A stretch of 41,408 nt of DNA from a virus: the IMG/VR virus record IMGVR_UViG_3300044615_001394, positions 1 through 41,408 of that record; one strand, given 5' to 3'. This document shows, piece by piece, positions 1 through 7,661 of the stretch. Below the pieces are notes generated by a model. It searched no databases and had not been told where the DNA came from. It saw only the letters and a program-made list of their open reading frames with translations. Both the position numbers and the translations under genes were made by a program. Numbering within the stretch: the stretch's first letter is position 1; every line of letters starts with the position of its first letter.

Positions 1-52
1 CGAATTGGCGGAGGCGGCGGGGATTGCGGAGAAGATCGGAGAGGCCGGGCAT
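1..52 (-). CDS. partial CDS, N-terminus of a protein running off the left edge
   Basis: An ATG at 52 opens 17 codons (MPGLSDLLRNPRRLRQF) with no stop before the edge. It lies about 7 bp from the -10 of a strong minus-strand promoter (59-87), so the transcript would be nearly leaderless. If the molecule is circular, the frame continues exactly into the partial gene at the right end (40684-41408), giving one protein of about 260 residues. The function is unknown. Confidence 0.5.
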   Translation of the reverse strand, partial: MPGLSDLLRNPRRLRQF

Positions 53-58
53 TCCGCA

Positions 59-87
59 TTTTTAGGCGATGCGGGCGCGTGTGTCAA
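59..87 (-). promoter_or_regulatory. promoter of the late minus-strand operon
   Basis: Read on the minus strand, a perfect -35 TTGACA (82-87) is followed by a 17-bp spacer and TAAAAA (59-64). The predicted start falls at about 52, the first base of the downstream ATG. It sits just past the terminator of the preceding operon, where a new promoter is expected. Confidence 0.6.
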
Positions 88-157
88 TACAACGTCTCCA
101 CTGCACACGCACGAACCGGCCCAAAGCTCGCGGCCCCAGCTATTCCAGCACGTCTCA

Positions 158-192
158 CAGAAAAGCCGGGCCGTCATGCCAAGCCCGGCTTT
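158..192 (-). terminator. Rho-independent terminator of the TerL operon
   Basis: A 10-bp stem (162-171 with 183-192, AAAGCCGGGC type) is followed on the minus strand by TTTTCTG. The stem overlaps the last codons and the stop of the 174-446 gene. A-runs on one side and T-runs on the other make it potentially bidirectional. Confidence 0.75.
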
Positions 193-446
193 GGTTTGGC
201 GTGGATTGGTGACAACTGGCGTGGATTCGCGTCTTTTCTGGCGGCTTCCTCTTCTTTCCGCACTTCTTCGCGGGTTTCCTTTTTGAGGCGTTGCTTGGTT
301 TTTAGCATATCCTCCAAACTTACCTCGCCTTCGATTCCTTTGAGATGGCGGCGAATATCTCGATTCGTCTCGTATAGATCACGCATCAAACTACCCTTTG
401 GGGCGTTTTTCTTGCGCGCTTTCTTGTAATCGTCAGGGAGTGGCAT
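174..446 (-). CDS. hypothetical charged protein, last gene of the TerL operon
   Basis: This 90-residue protein is rich in Lys, Arg and Glu, with a predicted helical middle (MLKTKQRLKKETREEVRKEE). It follows the 458 gene by 11 bp and ends inside the terminator stem. There is no recognisable domain. Its position beside small A/P/Q-rich genes downstream of TerL suggests a minor virion or packaging accessory protein, but that is inference. Confidence 0.6.
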   Translation of the reverse strand: MPLPDDYKKARKKNAPKGSLMRDLYETNRDIRRHLKGIEGEVSLEDMLKTKQRLKKETREEVRKEEEAARKDANPRQLSPIHAKPKPGLA

Positions 447-457
447 TGCGGTGTTGG

Positions 458-1051
458 CTACTTGGCGGCAGCTAGGCGGCGGCGACGGACGCCAAGCGGG
501 TCACTGATCCACGAATCAGGATCATTAGCGTTTAGAGCCTTGGCTAGGCCGCTGCCCGCTTTTTTCAAGGTCTTGGAAAACTCGCCCATCTGTGAATCGG
601 CGATTGATGCCTTGGGCGTGTACTTGGTGGGTTCCTTGTAACTAGTTACTTTCCGCGCCTCGTTTTGAGCTTTGTGCAGGCTTGATTCTGCCCGCGCCCG
701 CCTATCTGGCATGTTGGCTTTAGCACGCTGTTTAGCGTCCCATATTTTGAAATTATGTCCATGTTCTGAACCTCGCTCGTCCACCTTTGGTGTGGGTCTT
801 ACTGGCTTTTTGGTGGCGCGGGCCTTGGTGATCTGCTCTTGGGTGGAGCGTATCAGCGTGTCCAAGTCCTTCTTGGGCTCGGCAGCCTTTGCCGGGCTGG
901 CATGGCTGGCAGGCTTGGGCATGGCCGCCGTTTGCCGGGCGGGCTCGGGCTTGGCTGGCTCCTCGTACTTGGCGTAGGCGTTGGAGCGTTTCTGGCGCTG
1001 GGCAGCGTCTTTGAACCATTCTGCGGAGGATTTGCCTTCAATAGTAGCCAT
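458..1051 (-). CDS. hypothetical A/P/K-rich protein, likely virion-associated
   Basis: This protein has 197 residues and low complexity (Ala, Pro, Lys), beginning MATIEGKSSAEWFKDAAQRQ. The start is preceded by the C/A-rich leader CTAATCACACCACA and no Shine-Dalgarno site, as for its neighbours. Composition and position between TerL and the operon end fit an internal or head-associated protein. No catalytic motif is visible. Confidence 0.65.
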   Translation of the reverse strand: MATIEGKSSAEWFKDAAQRQKRSNAYAKYEEPAKPEPARQTAAMPKPASHASPAKAAEPKKDLDTLIRSTQEQITKARATKKPVRPTPKVDERGSEHGHNFKIWDAKQRAKANMPDRRARAESSLHKAQNEARKVTSYKEPTKYTPKASIADSQMGEFSKTLKKAGSGLAKALNANDPDSWISDPLGVRRRRLAAAK

Positions 1052-1061
1052 TGTGGTGTGA

Positions 1062-1544
1062 TTAGCGGATTACGAGAGTTCCTTTGCGGCGGGCCTTGCG
1101 GGCCATGTCCAGAAGCCCGGCGGGCTCGGTCATGGCGACAGTCTCGGCCACCTTCTGGCCTGCCGGGCGGGCCATGCTCATAGGCGTAGAGCGGGCGGGC
1201 TTCTTTGGCGTGTAGGCGGTGGGGGCGGTGTAATCGGCGCGCTTTTTCCGAGTGATTGTTCCGGCATTATCCATTGCAACATCGGAGCCCATGTCTGCGG
1301 CCTCTTCGTTGTAGGTGTCCTTGGTTTCCTCAAAAGTGCCCTCATGCTTGGCGCGGGCCACACGCTGGGCGCGCTGCCGGGCGGCCTGAATGCTGCGACC
1401 GTCCTCGTAAAGGTGGTCTTGGGATTCATAAACGCGCTGGTTGGCGCGGGCTCTAGCAGCATCCGCGCCGCCTTGGGCTAGGCGTGAGTAGCCAAGGATC
1501 TGGCGACGGCCTTTGGAGTTGTAGCCTTCGGAATCTGTTTTCAT
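1062..1544 (-). CDS. hypothetical protein downstream of TerL
   Basis: This 160-residue protein has an Arg/Ala-rich helical N-terminal half and a basic, Pro-rich C-terminal half. Its ATG overlaps the stop of the preceding gene (TAATG at 1544), so the two are probably translationally coupled. No domain was recognised. A structural or packaging-associated role is inferred from position only. Confidence 0.65.
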   Translation of the reverse strand: MKTDSEGYNSKGRRQILGYSRLAQGGADAARARANQRVYESQDHLYEDGRSIQAARQRAQRVARAKHEGTFEETKDTYNEEAADMGSDVAMDNAGTITRKKRADYTAPTAYTPKKPARSTPMSMARPAGQKVAETVAMTEPAGLLDMARKARRKGTLVIR

Positions 1545-2107
1545 TAGCGTCCAATTTTTGGGGCTGAGATTGGTTTGCGGGCTGATCCTGCCGCCGGGTT
1601 GCGAGCAAGGCTGGCTTGGCTGGCGGCAATCTGCTGCTGTAGGCGGAGGTTTTCTGGATCGGCAGCCACGCGGGCCTGCGCCAAGCCCATCTGGGCCTTT
1701 TTGCGGGCTGCGGCGTTGGCGGCGGCAAGGCCTCCTGTGGCTTGGTTAAGCGTCATGCCGCGACGGCCTGAACCGCCTCGGGCGATGCCTCCGCCGGGCT
1801 GGCGCTTGCTCCCGGCTTGGCTGAGGGCGTACTGAAATGCCTGCTGGCCTGCCTCGCGGTTTTGCTCGGCCTCAAAATCTTGAGCGTCTGCCTCGACTTC
1901 GGCTGTAGCGAGATTGGTTTGCGCCCCAAGCGTTTTTTTGGCGGCAGATAAACGATTCTGTTGCTGTTGGGCAAGGAATTGCTGCCCTTCGGGCGAGTTA
2001 CTTGAAAAGGAGCGTCCGCCCACATTGATAATTGTGCCGCCACCGCTGCCGCCGGAGCTGCCACGGTTGACGTTTGCTTGGTATCCGGTGCTGGTATAAT
2101 CGGCCAT
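1544..2107 (-). CDS. hypothetical G/S- and Q-rich protein
   Basis: This 187-residue protein has a glycine/serine-rich N-terminus (GSSGGSGGGTIINVGG), then a long Ala/Gln-rich stretch likely to form coiled coil (about residues 45-150). The start lies 17 bp after the TerL stop behind the leader CTAACTCTCACTCTCACCACA. The composition resembles small phage internal virion proteins, but no family was recognised. Confidence 0.65.
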   Translation of the reverse strand: MADYTSTGYQANVNRGSSGGSGGGTIINVGGRSFSSNSPEGQQFLAQQQQNRLSAAKKTLGAQTNLATAEVEADAQDFEAEQNREAGQQAFQYALSQAGSKRQPGGGIARGGSGRRGMTLNQATGGLAAANAAARKKAQMGLAQARVAADPENLRLQQQIAASQASLARNPAAGSARKPISAPKIGR

Positions 2108-2124
2108 TGTGGTGAGAGTGAGAG

Positions 2125-4509
2125 TTAGAAGAGTTTTCGCCTCTGCCTCTCAAAAGGCAAGCCCGTATTTTCGTCCCCTCGATACCCTTCCCCGCTGTGC
2201 TCTGGTGCCAGCCTGCCCGCCTGCATGGCCGGGGCGGCTAAGCCTAGCGTCCAGACGCCAAGGGCGGCCACGTCTAGCCAGTGCTGGGCATAGCCGGAGA
2301 GGACTTCAAAGCCGCCTTGCTCGGTGGCGGTGATGCCGCCCATCTGCCTAAGCACATTCGGGCACCACATCTCCACCGCCCCGTCACGCCAAAGCTCCTG
2401 CAAGACGGCGTAGGCTTGCGCCCGCTCATCGGCCTTGAACTCATGCCCGGGCTTGCGGATGGCCGTGGCCTGCCCCACCCGGCGCTCGGCTAGGCTTTGC
2501 TGCCGGGCTGCCACGCCCACGCCCTGCTCGCGCAGCTTCTCCACCGCGCCGGGGATGCTCACGACATCGGCCACGACTGGCACCATTCCGTAGTAAGTCG
2601 AGGCCATACTTGCCCACGATAAGAGCTTGTCCTGGTTGATGCCCGCCTCATCTACGCAGGCTGCCACCAGCCGGGCTGGCCTTTCGGCTGAGGCGTTTCT
2701 GTCCCAGCCTGCCGCCCGCCACACGGCCACGGCTCCGTTGATGACGGCCACGATGTAGCGCGGGCCTTGCAATGGCGTTTCCCACACTCTTAGCCAGCCT
2801 CCGGCGTCGTGCCGGGCTGCTACATGCACCCAGGTAACACCTGCCCGGTCCAAGGCCATGAGGGTAGGCGGGTGCTCGGGCAGGCTGGCCGTGGCGGCCT
2901 GGAGGCGGGTTGGGTCGAAGAAGAGGTTAGCCATGATGCCGTTGGAGGTGTGGGGGAGGTGGCCTTGCAATGCGCTTTCAGCGAGATAACGAAACGTGTC
3001 GGCCGCGTGATTAGTCCAATCGCTTAGGACTTCGGATAAAAATACAGGGTTTTCAGGGTCGTTGCTGGTGGGGTCTGGCTTGCGGCGGAAGAGGGAAGCG
3101 GCTTCAAGGAACTGTTTGCACTTCGTTTCGTCAATTTCAACCACGGTTGAGAGTAGTAGGTTGGCATGGTTTATGCCAGTCCATTCAGTCGAGCAGCGCG
3201 GCAGCACAACCACACGCCCTGTTACGCCCTGGCGTATCAGCTCGTCCATGAACTCGCGTTGGAAACTCACGCCGTTCTTTTGGCGGGCCGCCCCGTCGTG
3301 TGGCAGGTAGTGCGTGCCGAATCGGTAGCCTTTTGTCACCATGTGGCGCACGCGGTCGGGCAAGTCGAGATTCAGGCCGCCGTCGAAGTCGATCAGGCGG
3401 CGTGTCTTGTTGTCGTGCTGGCAGTAGAGCGTGGCCGTGTTGTCGGGTGCGCCGAGATCCCAGAACGTATCCACTTCCAGCCTGTCGTCGTGCGGGAAGC
3501 TGCCAATCCGCCCGGCTGTCTTGGCCTTGGCAAGGGCCTCAGCCCAGATGGCCCCCTTGATGGGCGCTTGGAAGCACTCGCGCAGGGTTGCCGGATACTG
3601 ACCTAGCACGAAATGGCCGAGCGTGTCGGCTTGGCCTTGATACCAGAGCTTTTGAGCGTCATCAAACTTGTGTGGCACCTGCTTTTCCAAGTCGGCAAAG
3701 TAGGTGTGCGTTTCCGGCCTGATAAGGCTGGCACTGCCGTTGACTCGATACGCCTTCTTTTTCCACCACGGGAAGAACATTACCACGGGCGTTTGGCCTG
3801 TGCGCAGGTGGCGGGGCAAGATGTTGTCTTGCATGTCGAGGCCCTGCTTGGTGATCTGCCAGCACTCGCCATGCTTGCCGCCATGTACGGTCGTCTCAAT
3901 GACGCGCACGCCCTGCTCGCCCGCAGGCCAGCCAGCCGTCAGGATGTCGGAGGAGCGTTGCGGAAATCGGGCGGAGATTTCCCACCACTCCGAGTAATGG
4001 TTGAACTGGAATGTGCCGCCTCGGGGCGTCTCGCCCGCCATGTAGGTCGAGAAAGGCTTGGCCTCCGGGTCGTCGGGGCTGGGCACGGCGTTGGCCGGGC
4101 CTATGCTGAACTCGCCTTTTTGCAGGCTTTTGGCGTAAACGGTGAACTGTGACTTAATGAGCGGGTGCAGGCGGTCCCATGCGTAAATGACCTTTTCGCG
4201 GAGCTTCTTTTTGGCGTTGATGGAGTTGAAATCAATTAAGCAGGCTTCAACAGAGGTTCCCCACATAATGGTATCCAACGCAATGAGGCAGAGTAGCGTG
4301 GACATCCCGAGCTGCCTTGCTTTTACCAGCACTAAAACGGTTGCGCCATATTCGTAAATCTCTCGAATCACCTCCATCTGCTCCTCGTTTGGCTCAAAGC
4401 GTATAGGCTTACCCTCCTCTGATCGGATGGTGTAGATGTTGCATAGCCGCCAGATAGGGTCGGCTAAATGTTTTTCATCTAAGGGGAATTGTTCTTGCTC
4501 CTCTTCCAT
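2125..4509 (-). CDS. terL: terminase large subunit with an extra C-terminal nuclease-like domain
   Basis: This is the DNA-packaging motor ATPase and nuclease. A Walker-A-like KARQLGMST (residues about 63-71), the Walker-B-like segment HYSEWWEI (171-178) and the coupling motif ETTVHGG mark the ATPase. The nuclease follows: DLG (351), PHDG (404-407) and DWTNHAADTFRY (497-508). A typical TerL would end near residue 520, but this one continues for about 270 residues with what looks like a second RNase-H-like fold. The ATG at 4509 was chosen because the alternative TTG at 4581 would overlap the HNH gene on the other strand. Five small genes or gene-sized units follow in the same operon direction. 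Confidence 0.9.
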   Translation of the reverse strand: MEEEQEQFPLDEKHLADPIWRLCNIYTIRSEEGKPIRFEPNEEQMEVIREIYEYGATVLVLVKARQLGMSTLLCLIALDTIMWGTSVEACLIDFNSINAKKKLREKVIYAWDRLHPLIKSQFTVYAKSLQKGEFSIGPANAVPSPDDPEAKPFSTYMAGETPRGGTFQFNHYSEWWEISARFPQRSSDILTAGWPAGEQGVRVIETTVHGGKHGECWQITKQGLDMQDNILPRHLRTGQTPVVMFFPWWKKKAYRVNGSASLIRPETHTYFADLEKQVPHKFDDAQKLWYQGQADTLGHFVLGQYPATLRECFQAPIKGAIWAEALAKAKTAGRIGSFPHDDRLEVDTFWDLGAPDNTATLYCQHDNKTRRLIDFDGGLNLDLPDRVRHMVTKGYRFGTHYLPHDGAARQKNGVSFQREFMDELIRQGVTGRVVVLPRCSTEWTGINHANLLLSTVVEIDETKCKQFLEAASLFRRKPDPTSNDPENPVFLSEVLSDWTNHAADTFRYLAESALQGHLPHTSNGIMANLFFDPTRLQAATASLPEHPPTLMALDRAGVTWVHVAARHDAGGWLRVWETPLQGPRYIVAVINGAVAVWRAAGWDRNASAERPARLVAACVDEAGINQDKLLSWASMASTYYGMVPVVADVVSIPGAVEKLREQGVGVAARQQSLAERRVGQATAIRKPGHEFKADERAQAYAVLQELWRDGAVEMWCPNVLRQMGGITATEQGGFEVLSGYAQHWLDVAALGVWTLGLAAPAMQAGRLAPEHSGEGYRGDENTGLPFERQRRKLF

Positions 4510-4534
4510 TATTCGGTTATCTTGAGCGGTATAT

Positions 4535-5155
4535 ATGCCTACTTCTGCCAAATCTTTAGCTTCGTTCACTGATAAAGACAAGGCTCGTTTTTACTCTCGC
4601 ATCGGCCCGCCTGATTGCAATGGATGCACTCATTGGCTTTTATCACGAAACCCAAAGGGGTATGGTGTGATGTTTTGCCAAGAGCAATTAACACATCGTA
4701 TTGCGTGGATTTTGAAGAACGGGGAGATTCCAGCGGGCAAAATTATCTGCCACCATTGCGATACGACATCGTGCTGTAACGTGGACCATATGTACGTTGG
4801 CACTCACAAAGACAATGCGCGTGACAAGGTTGTGCGTGGTCGATGCAATGCAGCGACAGGCCAAAGGCACGGCAGTAAAACAAAGCCTGACCGCGTCCCA
4901 CGGGGAGCGAAAAGCGGGCGTTATACCAAGCCAGAGCGCACGGCTAGAGGCGACCGTCATGGTAGTAAAACAAAACCCGATTCCATACCAAAGGGCGAGC
5001 GTAATGGCCGTGCCATTGTGACCCCTGAGCAAGTGGTGGCTATCAGGGCAATGAAAGGCAGCCTATCCCAGGCTGAGATTGGTAAGCTCTATGGTCTATG
5101 CCAGACGACTATCAGCGCCATCATGCGCCGCGTGATCTGGCCTGACGTGGCATAG
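4535..5155 (+). CDS. free-standing HNH homing endonuclease, paralogue 1
   Basis: This 206-residue protein has an N-terminal segment ending ARFYSRI, then the zinc-type HNH core (THRIAW, ICHHCDTTSCC, HMYVGTHKDN), three tandem 15-residue modules of the type RHGSKTKPDxxPRG, and a C-terminal helix-turn-helix (SQAEIGKLYGLCQTTISAI). It probably nicks or cuts DNA to spread itself. It is inserted head-to-head against TerL and lacks the hairpin leader seen at its four paralogues. No other in-frame ATG is available upstream of the core. Confidence 0.85.
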   Translation: MPTSAKSLASFTDKDKARFYSRIGPPDCNGCTHWLLSRNPKGYGVMFCQEQLTHRIAWILKNGEIPAGKIICHHCDTTSCCNVDHMYVGTHKDNARDKVVRGRCNAATGQRHGSKTKPDRVPRGAKSGRYTKPERTARGDRHGSKTKPDSIPKGERNGRAIVTPEQVVAIRAMKGSLSQAEIGKLYGLCQTTISAIMRRVIWPDVA

Positions 5156-5159
5156 CCCC

Positions 5160-5230
5160 AGGCCAGCCGCCAGCCCGGCAAGGTCCGGCCCGGCGGGCGC
5201 TTGGCTGGCTGGGGCGGGCGGGCGGGCGGG
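5160..5230. terminator. large imperfect hairpin with a G-quadruplex motif between convergent genes
   Basis: GCCCCAGGCCAGCC pairs with GGCTGGCTGGGGC (one bulge) around a GC-rich loop. Five G-runs separated by single C residues follow (5211-5230). It lies between the convergent HNH gene and the minus-strand gene ending at 5233. There is no U-run, so termination is an inference. Confidence 0.45.
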
Positions 5231-5232
5231 CA

Positions 5233-6447
5233 TTAGGCTTGCTTGGCAGGCTTTGGCGGGCGGTTATCAACCAACGTCCCGCAGTGCTTGGCGTCGATCA
5301 GAATGTTGGCGGAGGCGATGACGTTGGCTAGGTGGCTGATAGGCTGGCCTGCATGGGCTGAGGTTTCAGCGTCGTTGTCCTCACCGTCAAGGTACAGGGC
5401 GATGTGGCGCATCATGGCGGAAATGTAGGTGGTTACTTCTACCTTGTTTTCCCGCCAGTTATACGGCCCATACTTAGCCGCCCCCGTGGCATGAGCCCAG
5501 GCCGCCTGCCTCAGAGCCTCTGGCGGCAGCAGGGCTAGCGGTGGCTTGGCGGCCCCGGCTTGGCCTTTGGGGTCGGTGCCAGCTTTCATGCTGGCGTGTG
5601 GGTTTTTACCTTCAAAAACAAGCGGATTGCCGCTAAATATCGGGTTGTTGGCCTGCGAAACGGCCTCCTTGGCCTTGGCCTCTGCCAAGACTGCCTGCCA
5701 GTCGCCTTGGGCAGGCTCGCTGGCTGGCAGGGGGCGGCGGGTGCGGCAGTGGGCGGTATTTTCATAAGTTGGTCCAAACCAATCGTGTACTGAATTACCA
5801 CCAACTTCCCAACCGCCTGATCTCTTAATCTCATCACCTCTCCCCCATCGCTCGCCAAATAACAGCGGCCTACAGCCCTCTGGCAGCATCTCCGCCGTCC
5901 AGTCCCGCCTGTGCCAAGCCTGCCCGGCGGGCGGGGCTGGCAGGCTCCAGGGCTGGGGCTCTGGCTCGGATGGCCTGACTTGTGGCAGTATAGCGTATTT
6001 CTCTTCATCCGTTGGCGTTCTCACCCATTCGACTTGGATTAGGGTAGCACCATGCACTTCGCTGGCTTTCTGAATGTACTTACCATCGCCGCTTTCAAAC
6101 GTCACAAATGCCAACGGCGGCAAATCCTTCGGCTGGGCGGCCTGCTTTGATGGGCTGGCGGGCGGCTTGATGGGCAGGGCGTAGGCGTATTTCCTCCGTT
6201 CCCCATCGCTTACCTTGCTGCCTTCGCTTCTGATAGAGCCATACCACTTTAGCTCTCCATATTCGATATTGTAAATCATCGGGACTGTTGGCAGGCAGTC
6301 TAGACGGGCGTCATCGGCGGGCACGATGGCCCAGCCGGGCGGTGGGGGCGGGATGTCTGCCAAGATAGCCTCGGCTTTGACTGGCTCGGCAGGCTGGGGC
6401 CAGGAGGCTTGGCCGGGCTTGGGCATGGTGATGGGGTCGGATGTCAT
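5233..6447 (-). CDS. dATP/dGTP diphosphohydrolase-domain protein (MazZ-like, DUF5664)
   Basis: This 404-residue protein ends in a domain of about 100 residues containing AAKYGPYNWRENKV, MMRHIALYLDGEDND and ISHLANVIASANILID, the pattern of phage dATP/dGTP diphosphohydrolase N-domain proteins (PF18909). These remove pyrophosphate from dATP/dGTP or alter the nucleotide pool. The first 300 residues are Pro/Trp-rich and unrecognised. The ATG at 6447 is preferred over longer versions because the extension reads into the neighbouring gene in a shadow frame. No PurZ was found, so 2-aminoadenine DNA is not supported. Confidence 0.75.
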   Translation of the reverse strand: MTSDPITMPKPGQASWPQPAEPVKAEAILADIPPPPPGWAIVPADDARLDCLPTVPMIYNIEYGELKWYGSIRSEGSKVSDGERRKYAYALPIKPPASPSKQAAQPKDLPPLAFVTFESGDGKYIQKASEVHGATLIQVEWVRTPTDEEKYAILPQVRPSEPEPQPWSLPAPPAGQAWHRRDWTAEMLPEGCRPLLFGERWGRGDEIKRSGGWEVGGNSVHDWFGPTYENTAHCRTRRPLPASEPAQGDWQAVLAEAKAKEAVSQANNPIFSGNPLVFEGKNPHASMKAGTDPKGQAGAAKPPLALLPPEALRQAAWAHATGAAKYGPYNWRENKVEVTTYISAMMRHIALYLDGEDNDAETSAHAGQPISHLANVIASANILIDAKHCGTLVDNRPPKPAKQA

Positions 6448-6466
6448 AGGCCAAAAGATAGCACAC

Positions 6467-7306
6467 TCACGCGCCCGTTTCAAGCCCCATTGGGGTGGCG
6501 GCCAGCACAAAGAAGCCCGGCTTGTATGGGTGCGGCCCATACTCAGCCAAGGCCTTGAACCGCTCGGCAAAGGCTGCTTGGAACTTGGCGACGATCTCGG
6601 GCGAAAGCTCGCCGTCGAACTCCATGCCGTACACGCCCTTCTTGGCTAGCTCGGCCTGAATAAGCCCGGCGTGTTCCTCCAGTCCGGCCTCAATCGTGGC
6701 CCAGGCCAAGGCCGGGTCGTCTGGCAGGGCCTCGGGCTCTGACTGGGCGGCCATGACCAGGGGGCGGGCTCGTTCGTGCTGGCCTATGACGGCCTGGAAG
6801 ACAGGGGCCGGGTGGCGCTTGGCGTGGTCGTGGCAGAAGGCCAAGATGCGGCGGGTAAGCTGGGGGATGCGTGCGCCTTCGCCTTTGTCCCAGAGCAGGC
6901 GGGAGAACGGGCAGGCCGCGTAAACCGGATGCTCCTCAAAGCCCTCGTTGGCGGCGTAGCGTGGCAAGGGCCGAGTCCATGCGGCGGCCAGGGGGCTAGG
7001 CATGTCGATAGCGATCACGGGGATAGCCGGGCCGTCGGGCTCCACGGGCACGGCTAGGAGCAGGGCAGGGATTCGGCCATCAAGACAGGCGCGGGCGAAG
7101 TCGTCCTCCACGATGGTCATCTTAGCCTCGGCCCTCTCGCCAGCCAATGGCAAGGCCAGTTTTCGTGGGATGGCAAAGAAGGCGGCAGGCTTGCCCGTCT
7201 TGGCCCGGCACTGGCGGGCCATGTAGGCTAGGACTTCGAGCAGGGGCGTTTCGGGGGGCAGGGGGACGAACTCTTCAACGGGCTGGGTGTCTGGTGTGTC
7301 GGGCAT
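6467..7306 (-). CDS. hypothetical protein
   Basis: This 279-residue protein has no recognised family. The middle contains hydrophobic beta-like segments (IPALLLAVPVEPDGPAIPVIAIDMP). The start ATG at 7306 follows CCACT, and the coding start carries the CCGACAC word common to many genes here. It ends 19 bp before the diphosphohydrolase start, so the two are likely co-transcribed, downstream of the terminator at 7346-7384. Confidence 0.65.
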   Translation of the reverse strand: MPDTPDTQPVEEFVPLPPETPLLEVLAYMARQCRAKTGKPAAFFAIPRKLALPLAGERAEAKMTIVEDDFARACLDGRIPALLLAVPVEPDGPAIPVIAIDMPSPLAAAWTRPLPRYAANEGFEEHPVYAACPFSRLLWDKGEGARIPQLTRRILAFCHDHAKRHPAPVFQAVIGQHERARPLVMAAQSEPEALPDDPALAWATIEAGLEEHAGLIQAELAKKGVYGMEFDGELSPEIVAKFQAAFAERFKALAEYGPHPYKPGFFVLAATPMGLETGA

Positions 7307-7345
7307 AGTGGCGCATAGCCTAGCCTCGGCTGCCAGCCTTGGCAA

Positions 7346-7384
7346 CAAAAAGCCCGCGCCAGTCGGGAGAGGCTGGGCGGGCTA
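7346..7384 (-). terminator. Rho-independent terminator after the tRNA-like genes
   Basis: On the minus strand a 7-bp GC stem, AGCCCGC/GCGGGCT (7377-7383 with 7351-7357), is followed by TTTTTG. It separates the tRNA-like transcript from the 7306 gene. The 160 bp between it and 7549 hold a further GC-rich inverted repeat (GGCCCGG/CCGGGCC) and no gene. Confidence 0.7.
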
Positions 7385-7548
7385 GGGCGATCCAAGGCCA
7401 GTTTTGGCAGGGCACCGCCGTGGATCTCGGTCGGCGAGTAGGGCACATGCGAGGCCCGGCCCCTGGGCGGACAAGGCTGGCTGGTCCGGGCCGCCGTCTT
7501 GGCTGGCCTGCCTGCTCAGAAACACAAAAAGAGCGGGCACCGTAAATT

Positions 7549-7658
7549 TGGATCGCGTATGGGATTGGAACCCATGGGACCACAACATTGCCCAACAGCG
7601 GCTCTATCGTTAATGGTCTCTTGCTGTTGTCATCCTTAAACCTCTCAGACAACGCGAA
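7549..7658 (-). tRNA. class II tRNA-like gene (Ser/Leu type), atypical
   Basis: Minus strand. A 6-bp acceptor (TCGCGT/ACGCGA) ends in an encoded CCA. The D arm carries GAGAGGTTTAAGG, typical of Ser/Leu tRNAs. The T arm is ATGGG-TTCCAAT-CCCAT. Between D and T arms there are about 57 nt instead of the usual 31-37, and the anticodon stem appears as CAACAGC/GCTGTTG around a 23-nt loop. The anticodon cannot be assigned. It may be a decayed or unusual tRNA. It starts 3 nt after the CCA of the next tRNA-like gene. Confidence 0.45.
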
Positions 7659-7661
7659 ATT

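Noticed and set aside
5-286. Plus-strand open frame at the left edge
   Set aside because: It crosses a terminator and promoter read on the other strand and has no protein-like pattern.
5233-6447. 2-aminoadenine (Z) genome
   Set aside because: Only a MazZ-like domain was recognised; no PurZ or DatZ gene was seen.
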